DNA from: JAUJOE01 sp038252945
GTDB lineage: Bacteria > Actinomycetota > Actinomycetes > Propionibacteriales > Nocardioidaceae
NCBI GenBank assembly: GCA_038252945.1
Contig: JBBSHN010000003.1
Coordinates: 5,049-69,048 of the forward strand
Direction: 5' to 3'
DNA: 64,000 nt
Positions 24,578 through 35,338 of this stretch are shown here, in pieces. Made by a program: the position numbers and the translations under genes. Position 1 is the stretch's first letter, and every line of letters starts with the position of its first letter. The notes below the pieces were generated by a model. It was not told where the DNA came from. It did no database searches and worked only from the letters and a program-made list of their open reading frames with translations.

Positions 24578-25516
24578 ATGAAGGATCCCGGTTCAGTGTC
24601 CCTACGCAGCGTCGAGCGATCTGGCGCCACCCGCGCTGGAATCTCGCCGACCTCGGACGACGAGCTGCGAGACTTCTCGCGGCTGCCCGCACCGGCACGG
24701 AGCCGTCACGCCGCACTGCACCAGCATCGGTTCGACCGACAGAAAACCACCGGCTCCTCAGGGGGTGGGCCGTCCCTCCCCTTGCGCACTCTTCTGTGCG
24801 GGACACTGTTGGTGGTTATTGGATACGCGGCTGCATCCATCGGCTCCGCGATCTTCGGTGGTGGTGCCCCCCACCCTGCTGCTGAGAGCACGACGTTCAA
24901 GGGCACGTACCTGGTGGCCGCATCGTCCACCGACCTGGGCTCTCGAGACGCAACCCAGTTCAGCCGTGCGGCTGCGCGGCCGGCAGCGTTGCCAGGTCTG
25001 CTGGCCAAACCGAAGAGCAAAGCCCAGCACAAGCTGGTGAAGCAGTACCAGCTCTTGCGGCGGGCCGCTGCCAACGCCGAGAAGTATGCGAAGCGGCTGG
25101 CGAGCCAGGAGTGGGTCTACCCCACCAGCCACTTCACGATCACCGAGCTTTTCGGTGTTCCCGGTCCCCACTGGGAGTCCGGTTACCACACCGGCATCGA
25201 CTTCGCGACTGCCTACGGAACTCCAGTCGTCGCTGTGGGCAACGGAACCGTCGCGCAGACCGGCTGGGATGGGCCGTATGGCAACCAGATTCGCCTTCAG
25301 CTGCCCAACGGCGACCAGGTCTGGTACAACCATCTGAGCTCGATCGAGGTGACCCCGGGCCAGGCGGTGCTCAAGGGTCAACAGCTCGGCCGGGTCGGTG
25401 ACACCGGCAACGCCTTCGGCTACCACCTGCACCTGGAGTACCGACTCTCTAGCGATCTGACGACCGCCGTGAACCCGATTCGGTTCTTCCGCGAGCACGG
25501 GCTGCGACTGCAGTAG
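24578..25516 (+). CDS. Membrane-anchored M23 (LytM-type) metallopeptidase
   Basis: 312 residues. A cytoplasmic N-terminus of about 65 residues, rich in Arg and Ser, is followed by one membrane segment (about 70-92, TLLCGTLLVVIGYAAASIG). A linker with a Lys-rich helix (KSKAQHKLVKQYQLLRRAA) leads to an M23 domain from about residue 190. Zinc-ligand motifs are present: HTGIDFATAYGTPVVAVGNG and YHLHLEYRLSS. It probably cleaves peptidoglycan cross-links outside the membrane, or is a scaffold for amidases. It is divergent from icmB over a 230-base gap in which I see no clear riboswitch. Confidence 0.9.
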   Translation: MKDPGSVSLRSVERSGATRAGISPTSDDELRDFSRLPAPARSRHAALHQHRFDRQKTTGSSGGGPSLPLRTLLCGTLLVVIGYAAASIGSAIFGGGAPHPAAESTTFKGTYLVAASSTDLGSRDATQFSRAAARPAALPGLLAKPKSKAQHKLVKQYQLLRRAAANAEKYAKRLASQEWVYPTSHFTITELFGVPGPHWESGYHTGIDFATAYGTPVVAVGNGTVAQTGWDGPYGNQIRLQLPNGDQVWYNHLSSIEVTPGQAVLKGQQLGRVGDTGNAFGYHLHLEYRLSSDLTTAVNPIRFFREHGLRLQ

Positions 25517-25616
25517 GACGCAACGGTCACGGCGGCCGAACCGGCTTCCTCGGCGGACGTTGACCCGCGGTGAACTCAGCGGCCGTGACGGTCCCGCGCC
25601 GTAGCATGGTGGCACG

Positions 25617-28034
<2,418 letters not shown>

Positions 28035-28051
28035 CTGCAGGATTCGCGACC

Positions 28052-28393
28052 TCACCAGAAGACGGCGATGATGACGTTGGCCAGGGTCAGCCCGAGAATC
28101 GTGAAGAACAAGCCGGCGGGCAGCGACGCCTTGCGTCGGTTCACCCAACACAACGCCGCGATCACTAGCGCCACCGCGAGCTTGACCACCATCTTGGCGG
28201 AGTTGACGTCATTCCCGGCTCCTTCGATCACGCCGACGAGAAGCACGCCGCTGACAACTTGGGTGAGCGCTCCGTGCAGCATGCCCGCATTGACCGATCG
28301 CTGGTCAGAGCGCACTTGCATCGCCGCGCCGCCGAAAAGAGCACCGAAACCTCCGAAGTGGACGACGAGCAGCAGGTCACGCAGGAAGTGCAC
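28052..28393 (-). CDS. Small four-helix membrane protein of unknown function
   Basis: 113 residues with predicted membrane segments at about 5-25, 41-58, 67-85 and 91-112 and short basic loops (WVNRRKAS). The GTG start follows the stop of the GNAT gene with no gap (TGAGTG), so the two form a small operon. I do not recognise a named family; similar integral membrane proteins near acetyltransferases occur in actinobacteria. It converges on pcrA with 17 bases between them. Confidence 0.7.
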   Translation of the reverse strand: MHFLRDLLLVVHFGGFGALFGGAAMQVRSDQRSVNAGMLHGALTQVVSGVLLVGVIEGAGNDVNSAKMVVKLAVALVIAALCWVNRRKASLPAGLFFTILGLTLANVIIAVFW

Positions 28394-28684
28394 TCAGGAC
28401 CCCCGCACAAGGTCGGCGTACTCAGGATGGGTACTGACGAAGTGGCTGACGAACGAGCATGCGGGACGCACGTGCAGCCCGCGTGCGCGCAGGTCGTCCA
28501 GAGCTTTACTGACCAACTCACCGCCGAAGCCGCTACCCCCGTAGAAGGGATCGATCTCGGTGTGCGGAAGCGTGACGAGATCGCCACTGATGTAGTAGTC
28601 GAGCAAACCAACACGTTCCCCGTCGAGCCTGATCTCGTAACGGCACTGATCGGGCACGTCCATCACCTCTGCCATGCGGCTCAT
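28394..28684 (-). CDS. GNAT-like N-acetyltransferase (YjdJ/COG2388 type)
   Basis: 96 residues from the ATG at 28684; ATGs at 28675 and 28663 are alternatives, and the frame is open to 28771 inside the divergent ABC gene. The short protein has RYEIRLDGERVGLLDYYISGDLV, LPHTEIDPFYGGSGFGGELV and a final strand CSFVSHFVSTHPEY. This is the minimal GNAT fold of COG2388, where the acetyl-CoA loop is FxGxGxGxxLV; here it reads YGGSGFGGELV. The substrate is unknown; small GNATs of this group may acetylate proteins or small amines. Confidence 0.75.
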   Translation of the reverse strand: MSRMAEVMDVPDQCRYEIRLDGERVGLLDYYISGDLVTLPHTEIDPFYGGSGFGGELVSKALDDLRARGLHVRPACSFVSHFVSTHPEYADLVRGS

Positions 28685-28739
28685 TGTGTCGTTATTCGTT
28701 CGCGGGATGCGGTAACCACTCTCTACGGTTGAAAGCGCC

Positions 28740-30440
28740 ATGCGCTCCCTTCCTTTGTCTGATCCCGGCATGCCCGACGTCCGGTCACCCGCCCGCTACC
28801 TGTGGTGGGTGGCCTGCCAGCAGATGCCCACCGTTCTTGGAGGGATCGCCTTCGGCATCGTCTGGATGGTGGCCCAGGCGGTCATGCCGGCGATCATCGG
28901 CCGTGCAATCGACGAAGGGGTGGCAGCGCAGAATCTCAATCGGCTCTGGTTTTGGTCGCTTGCGCTGCTCGGCATCGGAGTGGTCCAGGCAGCCGCCGGA
29001 ATCGCCCGCCACCGGTTCGCAGTGAGCAACTGGCTGATCGCGGCGTACCGAACCGTGCAGATCGTGACCCGTCACGCGGTCCGACTCGGTGCCACATTGC
29101 CGCGCCGGGTCACCACCGGGGAGGTCGTTTCGATCGGGGCCAACGACCTCAACCACGTCGGCAATGCGATCGAGGTCATGGGGCGGGGTGTCGGAGCCTT
29201 CGCCGCATTCATCGTCGTGGCCGCCATCCTGCTCTCGTCGTCGGTGACGCTCGGACTGGTCGTGCTCATCGGCGTGCCAGGGCTGCTGATCCTGCTCGGC
29301 CCCCTGCTCAAGCCGCTGCAGAAACGCAATCTGGCGCAGCGGGAGATGATGGGCGAGCTCAACGCCTTGGCTGCTGACATCGTCGGCGGCCTACGAGTAC
29401 TCCGCGGCATCGGCGGCGAAGAGGTCTTTCACCGTCGGTACGTAAGGGAGTCGCAGAAAGTCCGCTCAGCAGGGGTGCAGGTCGCAGGCATGCAGTCACT
29501 CCTGGACGCGCTGCAGGTATTCCTCCCCGGTGTGTTTGTCGTTGTCGTCGTGTGGCTTGGCGCCCGTTTCGCCGTCCAGGGTCACATTTCCCCCGGCGAG
29601 CTCGTCGCCTTCTACGGCTACTCCGCTTTCCTCATGATCCCGTTGCGAACCGGCACCGAAGTGGCCAACAAGGTCATCCGAGGTTTGGTGGCGGGCCGGC
29701 GCATCTGCCATGTGCTGTCGGTGGAGCCGGAGGTCCAGGACGTCGGAGTACCGCGGCAGGCGTCCACCGCCGCTGAGCTGGTCGACGTGCAGTCGGGGCT
29801 GCGGGTGCAGCCGGGCCGGCTGACGGCCGTGGTGAGTGACCTACCGGACGAGACTGCTGCGCTGGCTGATCGGCTCGGCCGGTTCGCCGACGGAGCCGTC
29901 CTGCTGGACGGCGTTCCGACGGCGGAACTGGAGCGGGAGTTCGTTCGACGAGCGATCCTGGTCAGTGACTCCGGATCCACGCTCTTCAGCGGCCGCCTGC
30001 GTCATGAGCTCGACGTGCGCGGCACCGCAACCGAGGACGACCTACTGAGCGCTCTCGCCACCGCGTCGGCCGACGACGTCCTGGAGACGTTGGACGAAGG
30101 GCTCGACGCAACGGTCGAAGAACGTGGGCGGTCCTTCTCCGGCGGACAGCGACAGAGACTGGTACTCGCCCGGGCGCTCGTCGCCGATCCGGACATTCTG
30201 GTGTTGGTCGAGCCGACATCGGCTGTGGACGCTCACACCGAGGCCCGAATCGCCGCTCGGCTGCGCAGCCACCGCAGCGGCCGTACCACTGTGGTAACGA
30301 CTGCCAGCCCCCTGTTGCTCGAGCACGCTGACGAGGTCGCTCTAGTCGAGCAAGGCTCCGTCGTACGCGTCGCCACACACCGGGAGCTTATGAATGACCC
30401 GCGGTACCGCCGGGTCGTCGTTCGAGGAGAAGACGAATGA
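28740..30440 (+). CDS. ABC exporter half-transporter with degenerate nucleotide-binding domain
   Basis: 566 residues. Residues 1-320 are a six-helix exporter membrane domain. The NBD is unusual. Where Walker A should be (363-374) the sequence is AVVSDLPDETAA, with no GxxGxGKS/T and no Lys. The Q-loop region reads ILVSDSGSTLF without Gln. Walker B is ILVLVE (486-491), with the Asp replaced by Val but the Glu kept. The H-loop His is missing (VVTTASP). The signature FSGGQRQRLVLARAL (466 on) is intact. It is the natural partner of the next gene (ATGA overlap), giving a heterodimer with one functional ATP site. The substrate is unknown. Confidence 0.9.
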   Translation: MRSLPLSDPGMPDVRSPARYLWWVACQQMPTVLGGIAFGIVWMVAQAVMPAIIGRAIDEGVAAQNLNRLWFWSLALLGIGVVQAAAGIARHRFAVSNWLIAAYRTVQIVTRHAVRLGATLPRRVTTGEVVSIGANDLNHVGNAIEVMGRGVGAFAAFIVVAAILLSSSVTLGLVVLIGVPGLLILLGPLLKPLQKRNLAQREMMGELNALAADIVGGLRVLRGIGGEEVFHRRYVRESQKVRSAGVQVAGMQSLLDALQVFLPGVFVVVVVWLGARFAVQGHISPGELVAFYGYSAFLMIPLRTGTEVANKVIRGLVAGRRICHVLSVEPEVQDVGVPRQASTAAELVDVQSGLRVQPGRLTAVVSDLPDETAALADRLGRFADGAVLLDGVPTAELEREFVRRAILVSDSGSTLFSGRLRHELDVRGTATEDDLLSALATASADDVLETLDEGLDATVEERGRSFSGGQRQRLVLARALVADPDILVLVEPTSAVDAHTEARIAARLRSHRSGRTTVVTTASPLLLEHADEVALVEQGSVVRVATHRELMNDPRYRRVVVRGEDE

Positions 30441-32197
30441 GACAGACGCTGCCGGTTGCCGACAGCCGAGCTGTTCGCAGGTACGTCGCATCGCTGGCGC
30501 GCCGGCACCCTCGCATGCTCGCCGTTACGGTCCTCCTGCACATGCTGGCGGCGATTTCCGGGCTTGTGGCCCCGCGGCTGATCGGAAATCTCGTCGAAGC
30601 GGTTGCGCACGGGACGACAGTCGCGGTGGTCGACCAGACCATCCTCACGGTCGCGGTTTTCCTGCTGGCTCAGTCGGTACTGACCCGCTACGCCCGCTAC
30701 CTGTCGTCAGTGTTCGGTGAGCAAGTGCTGGCGGAGCTGCGCGAAGATTTCGTCGACCAGGCGCTCGCCCTACCGGTCGGAGTGGTCGAACGTGCTGGCA
30801 CCGGGGACCTGCTGACACGCACCTCCCGAGACGTCGAGCAGCTCGGATGGTCTGTGCGTTTCGCAGTGCCCGAGACGATAGTCGCGGTCGTTACGACGTT
30901 CTTCTCGATCGGCGCGTGCCTTCTCGTCGGAACATGGGTGCTCGTCCCGCTGGTGCTCGGCGTTCCTGTGCTCTACGTCGCCACCAAGTGGTACCTCAAG
31001 CGGGCCAAGAACGGATATCTCCGGGAGGCGGCGTCGTACGCCGCGATCAACGCGACTTTGGCCGAGACCGCCGAGGGAGCCCGTACCGTCGAGGCGCTGG
31101 GGCTGGAGCGGCGCCGGATCGAGGCCATGGATGCCGACGTCGCCGAGTCGTACGCCGCCGAGCGCTACACCCTGTACCTGCGCACAATGTGGTTTCCATC
31201 GGTGGAGATCGGCTACCTGGTCCCGACCGTGGCATGTCTGCTCTTTGGCGGATGGCTCCATGTGAACGGGCACGCGAGCCTCGGCGACGTGACTGCGGCC
31301 ACGTTGTATGTGCAGGCGCTCATCGATCCGGTCGACCGGCTGATCTCTTGGCTGGACGAGCTGCAGATGGGCGGCGCGTCGCTGTCTCGCATGCTCGGCG
31401 TTGCGACGGTCCCAGACGACCGTGAGGTCACCGGCCGCCAGCCAGGGAGTGAGCGGATCGATGCGGCGGCGGTGCGGTTCGCCTACTACGGCGACCGAGA
31501 CGTGCTGCACGGGGTCGACCTCCACGTCAACCCCGGCGAGCGCGTGGCCATGGTCGGGCCGTCAGGCGCGGGCAAGTCCACCCTGGGCCGGCTGCTCGCC
31601 GGCATTCATCCGCCACGGCGAGGGTCGGTCACGGTGGGCGGAGTCGGAATGACCGAGCTGCCACTCGACGAGTTGCGAGGACATGTCGCTCTGGTCACCC
31701 AGGAGCACCACGTCTTCGTCGGCACCGTTCGGGAGAACCTGGCCCTGGCGATCGACGACATCGCCTCCGACGAGCGCCTTCAGGGGGCCCTGACAGCGGT
31801 CGACGCGTTGGCCTGGGTGCTGGCGTTACCGGATGGCCTCGATACTCGTATCGGGTCCGGCGGCCTGCCGCTCACACCAGCCCAGGCCCAGCAGATCGCT
31901 TTGGCCCGCTTGGTGCTCGCAGATCCACACACCCTGGTGCTCGACGAGGCGACGTCGCTGATCGATCCCAGAGCCGCCCGGCACCTTGAGCGGTCCCTGG
32001 CAGCCGTTCTGCACGGTCGAACTGTTATCGCGATCGCGCACCGGCTCTTCACCGCACACGACGCTGACCGCGTGGCGGTGGTGGAAGACGGCCGCATCTC
32101 TGAGATCGGGTCGCACTCCGACCTGATCGCCGAGAATGGCTCGTACGCCGCCTTGTGGCAGTCGTGGCACGGCGAGACGGAGGGAGCTTCGGTGTGA
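30437..32197 (+). CDS. ABC exporter half-transporter with catalytic Walker motifs and degenerate signature
   Basis: 586 residues. The membrane domain (1-320) is followed by an NBD with Walker A GPSGAGKS (374-381), Q-loop Gln422 (VTQEHHVF), Walker B TLVLDE (499-504) and H-loop His535. The signature is replaced by LTPAQ (479-483). This is exactly complementary to the upstream subunit, whose signature is intact. The Walker motifs here plus the partner's LSGGQ-like motif make one complete ATPase site; the second site lacks both halves. It starts inside the upstream stop and is followed without gap by the DinB-like gene. Confidence 0.92.
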   Translation: MRQTLPVADSRAVRRYVASLARRHPRMLAVTVLLHMLAAISGLVAPRLIGNLVEAVAHGTTVAVVDQTILTVAVFLLAQSVLTRYARYLSSVFGEQVLAELREDFVDQALALPVGVVERAGTGDLLTRTSRDVEQLGWSVRFAVPETIVAVVTTFFSIGACLLVGTWVLVPLVLGVPVLYVATKWYLKRAKNGYLREAASYAAINATLAETAEGARTVEALGLERRRIEAMDADVAESYAAERYTLYLRTMWFPSVEIGYLVPTVACLLFGGWLHVNGHASLGDVTAATLYVQALIDPVDRLISWLDELQMGGASLSRMLGVATVPDDREVTGRQPGSERIDAAAVRFAYYGDRDVLHGVDLHVNPGERVAMVGPSGAGKSTLGRLLAGIHPPRRGSVTVGGVGMTELPLDELRGHVALVTQEHHVFVGTVRENLALAIDDIASDERLQGALTAVDALAWVLALPDGLDTRIGSGGLPLTPAQAQQIALARLVLADPHTLVLDEATSLIDPRAARHLERSLAAVLHGRTVIAIAHRLFTAHDADRVAVVEDGRISEIGSHSDLIAENGSYAALWQSWHGETEGASV

Positions 32198-32691
32198 CGG
32201 AAAGACAACGCCCGGAGTGGGCTGGCGACGAGCGCATCCAGCTGAACCAGGTGCTGGACTACCAGCGGGCAACCGTGCGGATGAAGTGCGGTGGCCTCAC
32301 CGATGAGGCGGCACGCACGCGGCTGACCCCGTCGCCACTCACGACGATCGCCGGAGTGGTCTCACACCTGGTCTGGGTCGAACGCTGGTGGATGGAGCAC
32401 GTGCTGGGCCAGCGCCCGGTGAACTTTCCGTGGAACGACGAGCACGAAGACGGCGACTGGGAGCAAGGCGACCAGATACCACTGGCTGAGCTCCTCGACC
32501 AGTACGACGACGCCTGCGACACCGCGCGGACCGTTGTCGCCGACCTCGACCTAGACGACGTCCCTGCGCCTGACTCGCCGCATCCGATCTCTGTGCGCGC
32601 GGCGATGCTGCACATGATCGAGGAGACCGCCCGGCATCTCGGGCATCTCGACATCCTGCGGGAGCTCACCGACGGCTCGACCGGAGAGTAA
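32194..32691 (+). CDS. DinB-like / DUF664 four-helix protein
   Basis: 165 residues from the GTG at 32194, which overlaps the ABC stop (GTGA) and has GGAGGG upstream. DUF664/DinB features are a four-helix bundle with LTTIAGVVSHLVWVERWWMEHV (helix with the first His) and AAMLHMIEETARHLGHLDILRE (helix with the paired His ligands). The family includes metal-dependent thiol transferases (mycothiol or bacillithiol) and many proteins of unknown role. Coupling to the exporter suggests a detoxification unit, for example thiol conjugation followed by export (inference). Confidence 0.85.
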   Translation: MTERQRPEWAGDERIQLNQVLDYQRATVRMKCGGLTDEAARTRLTPSPLTTIAGVVSHLVWVERWWMEHVLGQRPVNFPWNDEHEDGDWEQGDQIPLAELLDQYDDACDTARTVVADLDLDDVPAPDSPHPISVRAAMLHMIEETARHLGHLDILRELTDGSTGE

Positions 32692-32708
32692 GCAGAGCCT
32701 CGACCCTT

Positions 32709-32742
32709 CAGATGCCATGTACGTTGAAGCGCATGGCATCTG
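32709..32742. promoter_or_regulatory. Perfect 11-bp inverted repeat over the start of the ferritin-like gene
   Basis: CAGATGCCATG (32709-32719) and CATGGCATCTG (32732-32742) are perfect complements separated by 12 bases. The ATG chosen for the next gene (32733) lies in the right arm and an alternative ATG (32712) in the left. It can act as a DNA operator or as an mRNA hairpin hiding the start codon. Confidence 0.6.
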
Positions 32743-33185
32743 ACGACGCGATGGACACCGACAAAGTGCTCGGCACGCTGCAAGACGCACTCGATTTGCA
32801 GGCCGAGTCGATCCTCACCATGTCCATGCTGGCCGGAACTCTCCGCGGAGTCGGCGGCGCAGCTGTCAAGCAGAGCCTCAGAACGTTCGTGCTCGCCGAG
32901 CTGGAAGACACCTATCTGCTCGTCGAGAAGATGTCGGCGCTCGGCGGGACTCCGTCGATGAGCGCACGCAGTGTCGAGGTGTCGTGCGACGCCGACGAGG
33001 CGCTCGGCGTCCTGCTGCAGCACGAGGTCGAGACTGTCGCCGCAATGCACGCGGTCATCCCGCATTCCGGTCAAGAACCGCGCAGTGAGGCCCTCGAGCA
33101 CCTGCTCGAGCACATCATCATGCGCAAGCAGCAGCAGATCGACTTCTTGTGGCACGCGTCCAACCAGCTGGAACCGCTGGCGTAA
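32733..33185 (+). CDS. Ferritin-like helical protein
   Basis: 150 residues from the ATG at 32733 (157 if from 32712). It is all helical, with patches typical of ferritin-like bundles: LQDALDLQAESILTMSML, VLAELEDTYLLVEKMSALGG, LLQHEVETVAAMHAVI and LEHLLEHIIMRKQQQIDFL. The second patch lacks the ExxH of classic di-iron ferritins (it reads ELEDTY), so iron binding is uncertain. A single-copy gene between DinB-like and flavoprotein genes; the inverted repeat at its start suggests tight control. I cannot assign a more exact function. Confidence 0.65.
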   Translation: MASDDAMDTDKVLGTLQDALDLQAESILTMSMLAGTLRGVGGAAVKQSLRTFVLAELEDTYLLVEKMSALGGTPSMSARSVEVSCDADEALGVLLQHEVETVAAMHAVIPHSGQEPRSEALEHLLEHIIMRKQQQIDFLWHASNQLEPLA

Positions 33186-33204
33186 CTGGCCCTAGTGTGC
33201 TGCG

Positions 33205-34338
33205 GTGTGGGATCTTGCCATCGTCGGCGCCGGTCCAGCGGGCGCGGCGGCGGCAATCGGAGCTCTGACTGCGAATCCGAAGGCCACGGTGCTCCTGCTC
33301 GACCGCGCTGGCTTTCCGCGCGACAAATCCTGTGGTGACGGCATCGCCCCGCACGTCCTCGATGTTCTGGCGAGCGTTGGTGTCACCGGGCTTTTGGACG
33401 ACTGGACTCCGGTGCGACGCCTGGTGCTTCGGACAAACTCAACGCATGTTGATCGCGAGATGCCTCGACCGGTCTACGTCGTGCCGCGCACAGTCTTCGA
33501 CACCCGACTGGTTCAGAGAGCAGTGGCTCACGGCGCGGTTCTCCGTCGGCAGCGGGTGCGGCACGTGCGAACAGAGGCCGAACGGCTGGTCGTCGACGAT
33601 TCGATCTCCGCGCGGGTGGTCATCGGCGCGGACGGCGCCGGCTCGGCTGTACGCTCCGCGCTCGGACTGCCACGACCGCGGCGTCAAGCCGTCGCGATAC
33701 GCGGATACGCCCCCACTACCGGTGCGCACGCTGGCAAGCAGATCATCACCTTCAGCTCGGGTCGACAGCCGGCGTATGCGTGGTCGTTCGACCGCGGTGA
33801 CGGCCTTTCGAATCTCGGGTACGGCGAGCTGCTGACGCCGCAGCGGCCGCGGCCCACCCGGCAGCATCTTCTCGATCAGCTCGAGCGGCTGCTGCCCGGC
33901 TCGGTCAGCGCTGGGAGCGACTGGCTGGGCCACCTGCTACCGCTGTCGTCGTGGCGGTGGCAGCATCCTGATGGCCGCGTGCTGCTCGCCGGCGACGCAG
34001 CAAGCCTCATCAACCCCGTCACCGGGGAGGGCATCTACTACGCGGTGGCGACGGGAGTGGCTGCTGGGCAGGCATCGGCATCGGCGATAGCCGCCGGCAA
34101 TGCCTTTGACAGCGCAGCGACGTACCGGCAAGCGGTACGACGTCTCCTCGCTCGACATCTCCCCACCACGGCGGCCTGTGCAGGGCTCATCTCAGTACCT
34201 GCGGTGGCCTCTGCGGTGGTGCGTGCGGCAGATGCAAACCAGGAAGTCTTCGACGATCTCTTCGAAGTGGGCCTCGGCCACGGCACTGTGACGTTGAAGA
34301 CGGTCCTTTTAGCCACGTCTACGTTGATTCATAGGTAG
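33205..34338 (+). CDS. Geranylgeranyl reductase-family FAD-dependent oxidoreductase
   Basis: 377 residues from the GTG at 33205. FAD-binding GxGxxG at residues 3-20 (LAIVGAGPAGAAAAIGAL), then RAGFPRDKSCGDGIAP with the conserved Cys of the GGR family, VVIGADGAGSAVRSALGLP, and the second FAD motif RVLLAGDAASLINPVTGEGI. Such proteins reduce isoprenoid double bonds of menaquinone side chains, carotenoids or lipids. No isoprenoid genes are adjacent, so the substrate stays open; menaquinone saturation (MenJ-like) is one option in actinobacteria. Confidence 0.88.
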   Translation: MWDLAIVGAGPAGAAAAIGALTANPKATVLLLDRAGFPRDKSCGDGIAPHVLDVLASVGVTGLLDDWTPVRRLVLRTNSTHVDREMPRPVYVVPRTVFDTRLVQRAVAHGAVLRRQRVRHVRTEAERLVVDDSISARVVIGADGAGSAVRSALGLPRPRRQAVAIRGYAPTTGAHAGKQIITFSSGRQPAYAWSFDRGDGLSNLGYGELLTPQRPRPTRQHLLDQLERLLPGSVSAGSDWLGHLLPLSSWRWQHPDGRVLLAGDAASLINPVTGEGIYYAVATGVAAGQASASAIAAGNAFDSAATYRQAVRRLLARHLPTTAACAGLISVPAVASAVVRAADANQEVFDDLFEVGLGHGTVTLKTVLLATSTLIHR

Positions 34339-34356
34339 CCCACGTACCGTGAGCCG

Positions 34357-35304
34357 GTGCCGGCACTTCGATCTCTCGTCTGTGCCCTCATTGTGTCGCT
34401 CAGCGCAACAACTACCGCACGAGCCGCGGTTTCGGCCGAACGTCCCTTCGTCCGTGACGCAGCTGCCGCGGATTCGCATTCGCAGGCTTCGCGCGCTGCG
34501 GCGGCCACACCGCAGGCTCGCTCTGCCTCGAGAACGACCAAGGTGCTGATCATCGTCGAGGAGAACCACTCGCTGCGCGAGATGCGCATCCAGATGCCTC
34601 TGCTCAATCACCTTGCGAAGCGTTACGGCATCGCTTCCAACTACACGGCGATCTCGCATCCCAGCTTGCCCAACTACCTGGCGATGGTGAGCGGATCGAC
34701 GTTCGGGATCACGGACGACAACTACCCATCCAAACACCGGCTGCATGGGCGGACCGTGTTCGACCAGGCGTTGAAGGCCGGCAAAACTGCAAAGACCTAT
34801 GCCGAGTCGATGCCGCGGAAGTGCGCCCAGACGAACAGCTACCCGTACGCTGTCAAGCACAACCCGTGGGCCTACTTCACCCACTCAAGACGTCAGTGTC
34901 GCCACCACGACGTGCCACTGGGCTCTCCCCTCTCCGGGCCGCTTCACCACGACATCCGGCACGCCAAGCTCCCCAGCGTCGGGCTGGTCGTGCCAAATCT
35001 GCGGCACGACGGCCACGACCAACCGCTTGCCACCGCCGACGCATGGCTCGCGACGTGGCTGCCGAGCGTCCTCACCAGCCGGGATTTCACGTCCGGTCGA
35101 CTCACGGTCATCGTGACCACAGACGAGGTCAACAATTCCGCCGGGAACAAAGTGGCGACGGTCGTCATGCACGTCGGCATGCACCATCGGCGGGTGACCA
35201 AGCCACTGAACCACTACTTCTTGAGCGGATACATCGATCATGTGCTCGGTGTTCGGTTACTCAGGCACGCCAAGCCCGGCTTCGCGGGAGCGTTCAGGCT
35301 CTAG
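34357..35304 (+). CDS. Secreted phosphoesterase (acid phosphatase/phospholipase C-like, PF04185 type)
   Basis: 315 residues from a GTG 18 bases after the flavoprotein gene. A signal peptide (LRSLVCALIVSLSATTTARA) precedes a low-complexity Ala/Ser region to about residue 60. The catalytic core shows VLIIVEENHSLREM, the SHPSLPNYLAMVSGSTFGI stretch typical of bacterial acid phosphatases of this family, VGLVVPNLRHDGHD and VIVTTDEVNN. It probably releases phosphate from esters outside the cell. No phosphate-regulon box was recognised upstream. Confidence 0.85.
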   Translation: MPALRSLVCALIVSLSATTTARAAVSAERPFVRDAAAADSHSQASRAAAATPQARSASRTTKVLIIVEENHSLREMRIQMPLLNHLAKRYGIASNYTAISHPSLPNYLAMVSGSTFGITDDNYPSKHRLHGRTVFDQALKAGKTAKTYAESMPRKCAQTNSYPYAVKHNPWAYFTHSRRQCRHHDVPLGSPLSGPLHHDIRHAKLPSVGLVVPNLRHDGHDQPLATADAWLATWLPSVLTSRDFTSGRLTVIVTTDEVNNSAGNKVATVVMHVGMHHRRVTKPLNHYFLSGYIDHVLGVRLLRHAKPGFAGAFRL

Positions 35305-35338
35305 GTGCGAAGACACTCGTCCGCGGTAGCAATCCCGC

